NCBI GenBank assembly: GCA_028015205.1
Contig: JAPWFG010000015.1
Location: forward strand, 1,054,001 to 1,118,000
Origin: Mytilisepta virgata
Lineage: Eukaryota > Mollusca > Bivalvia > Mytilida > Mytilidae
Reading direction: 5' to 3'
DNA length: 64,000 nucleotides
Below are positions 58,601 through 64,000 of the stretch, in pieces; within the stretch, counting starts at the first letter, position 1, and every line of letters begins with the position of its first letter. The notes below the pieces were generated by a model. That model was not told the origin of the DNA. It worked only from the letters and a program-made list of their open reading frames with translations, and ran no database searches. Position numbers and translations under genes: made by a program.

Positions 58601-61600
58601 TTCTGTGCTGACTTTAATTGTAGAAAATAGTAGGGAATCTATTCTATGTTTGTTCGAATTTTGTTTGTCAAAAAACAACACGACTTATGAGGAGTTTTTG
58701 AACCAACACAGTCATGACATTTATCACTTATGCTATCACCAGAAGGAATGTTGCCAATGCCAAAGAGTTCCAAGAGGAAAAAATGTTATAAATATAAGTC
58801 AGTTGGAACAGCTGTACGAAAAATATGGTCCGAAAATGGATGGCCATAAACGCAAAGGTGGGAGTGAACACTGTTGCAGTAAAGCCATACCAAATATTAC
58901 AACGGATACTCTCGATGTTACTTTCTGCAGATGTCTTCTTGAAAATTTTTGCGACGATATTTTCTGGCATTCCTGCCTCACAGCCGAAAATATTTCACTC
59001 GATGCATTCTTGAATAAAAATAAACATACACTCTACCATATGTGGAAGGGATCGAATGGAAATTGTTGTCTTTGTTCTTCAGGACAAAAACATTACACAC
59101 GAATAAATGACCAACAATGGTACACACTGTTCAAGAAAAGTGAGGACCCTTGTAGTCGCCACGGAGGAAAGAAGGATCCGATCTGTTCTATGTCAGCCAG
59201 AGAAGGACTTGAAATTCATAGTGTGGATAAAAACCTTTCAAAAGCTGTTCTTGCAGAGTGTTGTCCCTTAAAACGACGAGTTAATCACCTTGTTGAGATC
59301 AGAAATGATCATGCCCATAAAATCAAAGCTTCCTTAACAAATGATGAATTTATCAAAACTTCAAAATGTATAGAAGATGACATATTGTTTATAGGTCGGG
59401 TTTGTGGAAAGGAGGAGGAATTTAAGGCCAAATTCAAAGAAACACAAGAACAAACACTTGATATGGATGTTTGCAACCGATATCAGGATAAGCTGGTGGA
59501 AGAAATCAAGAAGGTTGTTGAATTTTCTCTTTTTTATACATTTAGTTTGCAGTTAGTAATTTATTGTGATGATTATTTTCCGTTTAAAATTTGACAAAAA
59601 TTACCAGAAATTTCTAAAGCTCTTCCTTTTGATGCAGATGTAACCCTAGGCTGAGTTTGGATTCCTATTTGTTTTAATTGTTTTGGTTTTTGATGGTTGT
59701 GCTTATTAATTCATCATTATATCTTTTTAAAACCGGATTTCCCACATTTTGACCTAGAGCATGTTGATGAGTTGTCAGTCAACGAAATGGCCATACGGTA
59801 CATCAAATTTATTTCGGTATTTTGTGATACATTTTATTACACATCTGTATATAAGCAGCAGTATTTTTCTACACATTTAGTTGTAATACATTTTTTGATA
59901 CCAACTTTGATGCACAAGATGTGCAAATTTCATCGATTTACGACTCATCAAAATCTGAAACTCCATAATGACCAAAAAGGGTAAAAGCTATGGTCAGAGC
60001 ACAAGGTATATACTCCTTAGTTTTCAAAAAACTTAACATTTGTGTAACAGTAAATTTAAACTATCAGTTTCGAGCTAGTAACGAAATACTAGCGACTGAT
60101 CTAGTGATACCCTGTTGACTTGCATTCCACCAGCTGCGACTTGCAGCGTGGTATCGATTCAAAGTCTTTGATACCAACTTTGATGCACATGCTGTGGACA
60201 AATAAAAATATCCCGCTGATAGTTGCAATTAAAGGGTAATTTAATTACATATAATATATAATTACTATCAATGCACATTTATTTAGATGAGTCCATTACA
60301 CATTAAATAAGATAAAACACGCAATGGGGGCATACATAATGTTAATTGTATACTAAAAGTTAATACTTAATCGCATTAGTGATAATCTGTAAATTTGTAT
60401 AAAATTTCATGTTCTGATAAATAATACTAAGACAATAAAAAAAAAAAAAAATAAAAAGTGATTTTTTTAATCCTTGTGATGTTTATCCTGTCCCATTTGT
60501 TTTTGCTATTTGTTTTTGTTTTTACATTCTGAATTACAATAGATCTAATAAATTTCTGGTGATATTGTACTATTTTGAATATTGCAGAACCAAGAGGAAA
60601 TTTTATTCACATTGAAAGAGCTTGAACAACCACGAGATAAAGGTAAATGATTTAATTAACTCAACAATTCACGTTTTGGAAATTTTTTACATCTCATCTG
60701 TCCCAATGAGTTCGACATTAAGGATACCACAGACACTGCCAAGTCTGCATCGCATCTTAACCTTCACCTCAAAATCGACACCAGAGGAAGCTTGAATACA
60801 AAACTTTACGACAAACGGGATGAATTTGACTTTCCAATTGTCAACTTCCCATTTTTGAGCGACAATATTCCAGAAGCGCCGGCGTATGGAGTATATATTT
60901 CACAACTCATACGTTATTCCAGAGCTTGTGACATATACATTGATTACCTGGACACACCCGGCTCCTGACAGAAAAGTTGCTCAGACAAGGGTACGTTGCT
61001 CCTAAGTTGAAGTCATTATTAAAGTCTTATGGACGTCATCGTTACTTGGTTGACAGGTACGAAAAAAAAACGTTTCCCAAATGACAATGGACCTGTTCCA
61101 TTGATGTCATCCCTTCCTCATACCGGATTTGACATGGGCAGCATGGCGGGTGTCCTGCAGGAAGCAGAGACTGGGGTCCATATTGTTCATATGTTTTAAT
61201 GCATGTATTGTTTTTGTCTTCTCTTCGTTGTTCTCCGGAGTTTGTCAATTGTTACGAATTTCTCCTCCTTCGAATATCCCTTTGGGGTTCTTGACTCTAC
61301 TAATGCTACTTTTACTAAAGGCAATTAGCCGCCTCCGTAAGATTTTAAATATAAAAATCTATCAATTTTAAAAACTAACCAAAGTATTACATTTAAATAC
61401 GTTAACGACTTATATTTATATTTTTCAGATTCTGATGAACGCCGTAAACAACAAGGTCAGTTTAAATGACAGAAAGATTTTTCGTACAAAATTAATAGTT
61501 TATATTTTTTATTAACTACAACCCACATAATTCATTTTTAAACATAATTTTAATCTCATTATCTCAAAATTAAATGAATCGTTAAAAATGATTTGAGATG

Positions 61601-64000
61601 ACAGATATTTTGAAATTATAAGTAAATACACAACAATACAATATTGGAATAGCACGTAACTTGAATATATTAAAGATGTTCAGATATTTGGAATAATAGC
61701 GAGCGCTATAGGAGCATATGCATTTTCTACATATGGATCATTTAGAAAAGTCTTTGTTTAATGGGGGCAGACATATTGTGCTACATATTAAAGCTAGAAA
61801 AAGTTTCGTTCGCCGGAAACGGAAGTAAGGGAAATAACGTGCTTCAAATTATAATTTGTATTTTTCACCATCTGTCTTTTTTCACCAAATGTTAATGTCT
61901 TTGTATGAAATGAAATGGTTGATTTTTATATATATAACCCACACATTTACCTCCAATAAACTGCGGTGTTTTAAAACAAAATTGTCAAAATAATATTTCA
62001 TACGTTTTATATGATATATGTCTTTAACACAACGGTTTATGTGTTTTCAAATGTATCATGTATACAAATAATGTGTTTAGTTTTGTGCATTAGCGAAGTT
62101 AACAAAGGGAGATAACTGAAACTGCCCCTTTTGGTCACCAGTGTTAAAGGGATCATATTTAATATATATTTTTGGTAACTTGGTTAGGGGAGATAACTAA
62201 AATCGCCTTACTGTGGACCGCAGGGTTTAAATTGGGCTACTTTGTTATCTCCCACGGATAACATTGTAAGGGGAGATAACTGAAATTGTCTCTCTGTTCT
62301 CATAGCTAACAGGTGGCTATTTTTATCTATTTTGTTATTTTCCGAGAGTTACTTTGTCAGGGTAGTTAACTAAAATTGTCCACTTTTGTGTTCGTGGCTA
62401 AAGGGATGCTATTTTGTTATTTTCCTAGGGTTACTTTGTATGGGAAGATAACTAAAATTAGGGGAGTTATTTAGTAAAAGGAGATAACTGATTGATTTTT
62501 CTCATTATGTTTATTTTGCTATTACAGAGCTTACGCGTGCAGAAGTGCAGACATACATAAAGGAAGGTACGTTTGTCAAAACGGATGTAATCACTGAAGG
62601 AATGAGTCTGCTTCATTCGGAAGGAATAGTGGTACTGACTGGTGCAGCAGGTTCAGGTAAAACTAGGAATGGATTGGAAATGATGAGAATTTTTGTTAAT
62701 CAAAATGACGACTACGATATCATTAAACTAAGCAGTCTTAGTGAATGGAAGAATTGGATATCCATCACTGATAAACTTGTTATCCTTTTCGAAGACATAT
62801 TTGGAAAAACAAACAGCAGATTCAACGAAGATACCGATTCGAGGCTCCTTGATGAACTTTATGCAAGTGTCAATAGAGGCGGTAATAACAAAGTTATCAT
62901 AACAATTCGTGATACAATAAGAAATAGTTGTGAACAACTTTTCCAGAAACAAAGGATTTTGAATGACCGATTAACACTAGATCTGAACTCTGTCCAATTC
63001 CAAATGAAATCGGATGAGAAATTGATTTGTTTGCGGAATTACTTCAAAGTCACAAATATAGAAGTGACAAATTGCGAGGAAAATTATAAAGACAAAGCTA
63101 TTGAGAACAAAATTGTGACAGTAAAGATCAATGAAGAGACATTGAGAACTATTGTTCAAATGGAAACTGCCATAGGATTTCCGCAAGCGGTTTATTTGTT
63201 CACTGGAAACAGAACTTTTACTCGACAAGGTCCAGAGTTTTTCAAAGATGCATGTAATTGTCTCACCAGCGAAATCACTGAACTGAGAAGGATTGGGCGT
63301 AAAGATAAAATAATCAGATGGCAATACATAACCCTTGTTTACACAATGTTAACGGAAGGAGACTTGAGACCAAAGGATATTGACAGATCCCTGGTTGAAG
63401 AAATTCTTAAATCTCTTTATAAAAAAGACCTACCAGATGAATTCCAAGAACTCATTCGAAGTTCTGCCAAATCGCTAACGGGCAAATACCTTTCCAACAA
63501 ATCAGGAGAAACCCACACGGCGTATACATTTCAGCACCAAACAACATTTGAAGCAGTTTTAGTTTCTTATGGTGAGAAGGAACCAGCTAGTGTAATACCA
63601 TTTATGAGCTTTGAATTCATCACTGAAATAGTGCGACCCTATCACTATAAACCAAACCCCGGCGAGACCGTACTGAAGATTCCCCATAGACATCAGGATC
63701 TTCTTGCAAAAAGACTGGTTGAAATTATGCTCACTGAATATGGAACCAGAAAAGAAGAATTTGTACAAGCAATTTGTAAAGCTGAAATCTTGCGGCTTAC
63801 TGAGGAAGAACTCGCTGCTTCTATGATTAATGATTATGAGTCTAAGATGGAGAGCAGACCTTCACATACCAATTTACGTTTCTTTTCCGATAAAAAGCCC
63901 CATTCACACAGTAAGCATAAAAGTCCGGGGTTTCATTTTCCATCAGCAATTTTGCAAAATATTATTTCTTTCCAGGACAACGATCATGTTGTTGAAACGC
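54725..64000 (+). CDS. HEPN (DZIP3-like) plus STAND NTPase gene, 3' end outside window
   Basis: Exons read by eye: 54725-55666 (first HEPN-type exon; may begin at 54678), 56741-56795, 57582-57608, then a duplicated set 58624-59513, 60588-60642, 61429-61455, and the NTPase exon 62528 to beyond 64000. All joins are GT-AG and in phase, whether or not the second set is included; the set is symmetric (phase 1 at both ends). The encoded order is HEPN-type module, short charged linker (QEEILFTLKELEQ), optional second HEPN module and linker, then a P-loop NTPase. It is likely a cytosolic NLR-like immune sensor in which NTP-driven assembly controls a HEPN effector, often an RNase. The sensing domain probably lies beyond the window. 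A non-coding role for copy 2 is possible. Confidence 0.6.
55755..56350 (+). repeat. Dispersed repeat in intron after HEPN copy 1
   Basis: It begins CCAGAAATTTCTAAAGCTCT, also found at 11304 (with CTAAGGCTCTTCC), and continues to TTTGATGCACAAGATGTGCA and CATCGATTTACGACTCATCA. The 11304-11560 and 24010-24180 copies cover its two halves, so this is the longest copy. Its twin is at 59602-60197. Confidence 0.6.
56741..56795 (+). CDS. 55-bp linker exon (copy 1)
   Basis: It follows TTTGAATATTGCAG and encodes NQEEILFTLKELEQPRDK, a probable helical/coiled-coil linker. The donor is GTAAAT. It joins the HEPN exon in phase 0 and leaves one base over. Confidence 0.5.
56850..57455 (+). mobile_element. Reverse-transcriptase-type retroelement 3' part, in intron (copy 1)
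   Basis: This is the longest coding remnant of the family: FDIKDTTDTAKSASHLNLHL, then TKLYDKRDEFDFPIVNFPFL, then AYGVYISQLIRYSRACDIYI, before a stop near 57120. It is 5'-truncated and sits between the 55-bp and 27-bp exons. The twin lies 3,847 bp downstream. Confidence 0.65.
57582..57608 (+). CDS. 27-bp micro-exon (copy 1)
   Basis: It lies between TATTTTTCAG and GTCAGT and encodes DSDERRKQQ across the joins. Its phase (1 in, 1 out) matches the linker exon, the NTPase exon and the duplicated HEPN exon. Confidence 0.45.
58409..58614. repeat. 206-bp spacer between duplication units, ending in a dispersed repeat
   Basis: The last 80 bp (GAGCACCTCATGTC ... TTTTTAGTGGGAGTTCACAT) match, in reverse, a repeat at 29623-29690. 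One duplication breakpoint therefore lies at the edge of a dispersed repeat. The other lies in the GGGAGATAACT repeat block. Confidence 0.6.
58624..59513 (+). CDS. HEPN (DZIP3-like) exon, copy 2, internal exon without its own start
   Basis: It begins after the acceptor TTTAATTGTAG at 58623. Joining the leftover G of the 27-bp exon to AA makes GAA and continues the HEPN frame; the exon is 890 bp and ends in phase 0. It differs from copy 1 by two conservative changes (L for I in ESILCLFEF; E for D in YEEFLN). No ATG precedes the domain in frame after the stop upstream, only GTG at 58572. This copy must be an internal exon or be non-functional. Confidence 0.5.
60588..60642 (+). CDS. 55-bp linker exon (copy 2)
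   Basis: Identical to 56741-56795, with the same acceptor and donor. It joins the second HEPN exon in phase 0. Confidence 0.5.
60697..61302 (+). mobile_element. Retroelement 3' part in intron (copy 2)
   Basis: Duplicate of 56850-57455. It moved as part of the segmental duplication, not by a new insertion, because the flanks also match. Confidence 0.65.
61429..61455 (+). CDS. 27-bp micro-exon (copy 2)
   Basis: Identical to 57582-57608. It leads in phase to the NTPase exon at 62528 (leftover G + AG gives GAG). Confidence 0.45.
62100..62500 (+). repeat. GGGGAGATAACTRAAATTG repeat block
   Basis: GGGAGATAACTGAAAC/GATAACTAAAATYG-type phrases recur about every 80-90 bp (62105, 62190, 62268, 62362, 62441, 62475), separated by TTTTGTTATYT-type phrases. 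The unit 1 end at about 58260-58408 holds only the first part. The duplication border lies inside this block. Confidence 0.65.
62528..64000 (+). CDS. STAND-type P-loop NTPase exon (partial)
   Basis: It opens after TTTTGCTATTACAG and stays open to the window end (about 490 codons). Motifs in order: Walker A TGAAGSGKT (62638-62664), Walker B KLVILFEDIFG (about 62773), NKVIITIRDTIR (about 62887, a sensor-like strand with Arg), IGFPQAVYLF (about 63175, GxP-type of the winged-helix part) and FQHQTTFEAVLVSYG (about 63530). The last is typical of the 'novel STAND NTPase 3' group found next to HEPN/Death-like domains in bivalve immune proteins. The role is NTP-driven conformational switching. The C-terminal sensor repeats, if any, lie outside the window. 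Confidence 0.75.

Larger units (their letters stand above)
54768..62255 (+). repeat. Tandem segmental duplication, 3.64-kb units, offset 3,847 bp
   Basis: Unit 1 is about 54768-58408 and unit 2 about 58615-62255, with 206 bp between them. I saw only about five substitutions between the units, so identity is near 99.9%. Four lie in the first 130 bp of the unit (near 54797, 54847-54851 and 54897), and the other is near 56488. The unit carries the HEPN exon, the linker exon, the micro-exon and their introns. It starts inside the HEPN exon, so unit 2 lacks the ATG. Confidence 0.9.

Noticed and set aside
58572..59594. A complete second HEPN gene starting at 58572
   Set aside because: The start is a GTG in unrelated repeat sequence; there is no ATG before the domain. 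An internal exon from 58624 fits better.
1..64000. CRISPR arrays, bacterial operons, telomeric TTAGGG arrays
   Set aside because: No repeat-spacer structure, no ribosome-binding-site-led gene rows, no TTAGGG runs; the DNA is plainly eukaryotic and internal.

Overview
Eukaryotic, AT-rich (about two thirds A+T) and intron-rich DNA. It is most likely from a bivalve mollusc, probably a mussel. Reasons: tRNA-derived SINEs with a mollusc-type tail, several dispersed repeats of a kind common in bivalve genomes, a nuclear rDNA fragment (5.8S end/ITS2/28S start), and lineage-type immune genes (C-type-lectin-like/WSC receptors; HEPN plus STAND NTPase). No bacterial operons, CRISPR arrays or functional RNA genes were seen.

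Layout. (1) 1-6.6 kb: remains of a compact, virus- or large-transposon-like segment. It holds a broken zinc-finger-type gene, a reverse-strand fragment, a 46-codon ORF with a BH1-like stretch, a PC4-like gene with one frameshift, and a further gene start cut off after 11 codons. Four of these have their own TATA box about 30 bp before an initiator-like site. It is followed by a 31-bp minisatellite of about 2 kb and a CpG-rich block packed with ETS, NRF-1, E-box and CRE-like motifs. (2) 8.4-20.9 kb, minus strand: receptor gene A, 8 coding exons, 442 aa. (3) 25.0-33.2 kb, minus strand: its paralogue B, 8 coding exons, 408 aa. Both encode signal peptide, half-length C-type-lectin-like module, WSC domain, stalk, one transmembrane helix and a tyrosine-rich tail. 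Exon order and phases are the same, and every junction keeps frame. (4) 33.2-54.6 kb: no gene recognised. This is a repeat graveyard with a SINE split by two nested DNA elements, a MITE with clear TIRs and target duplication, foldback elements and retroelement fragments. (5) 54.7-64.0 kb, plus strand: a HEPN-type (DZIP3-like) module whose exon cluster has been duplicated in tandem (3.64 kb, nearly identical), then a large exon encoding a STAND-type P-loop NTPase that runs off the window end.

How it fits together. A and B look like cell-surface recognition receptors that signal through repeated tyrosine motifs. The 3' gene looks like an intracellular NLR-like sensor/effector with an RNase-type HEPN and an NTPase switch. 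The region reads as an innate-immune neighbourhood under active duplication and transposition. Gene functions are inferred from domains. Exon models come from reading splice sites and phases by eye, without transcripts.
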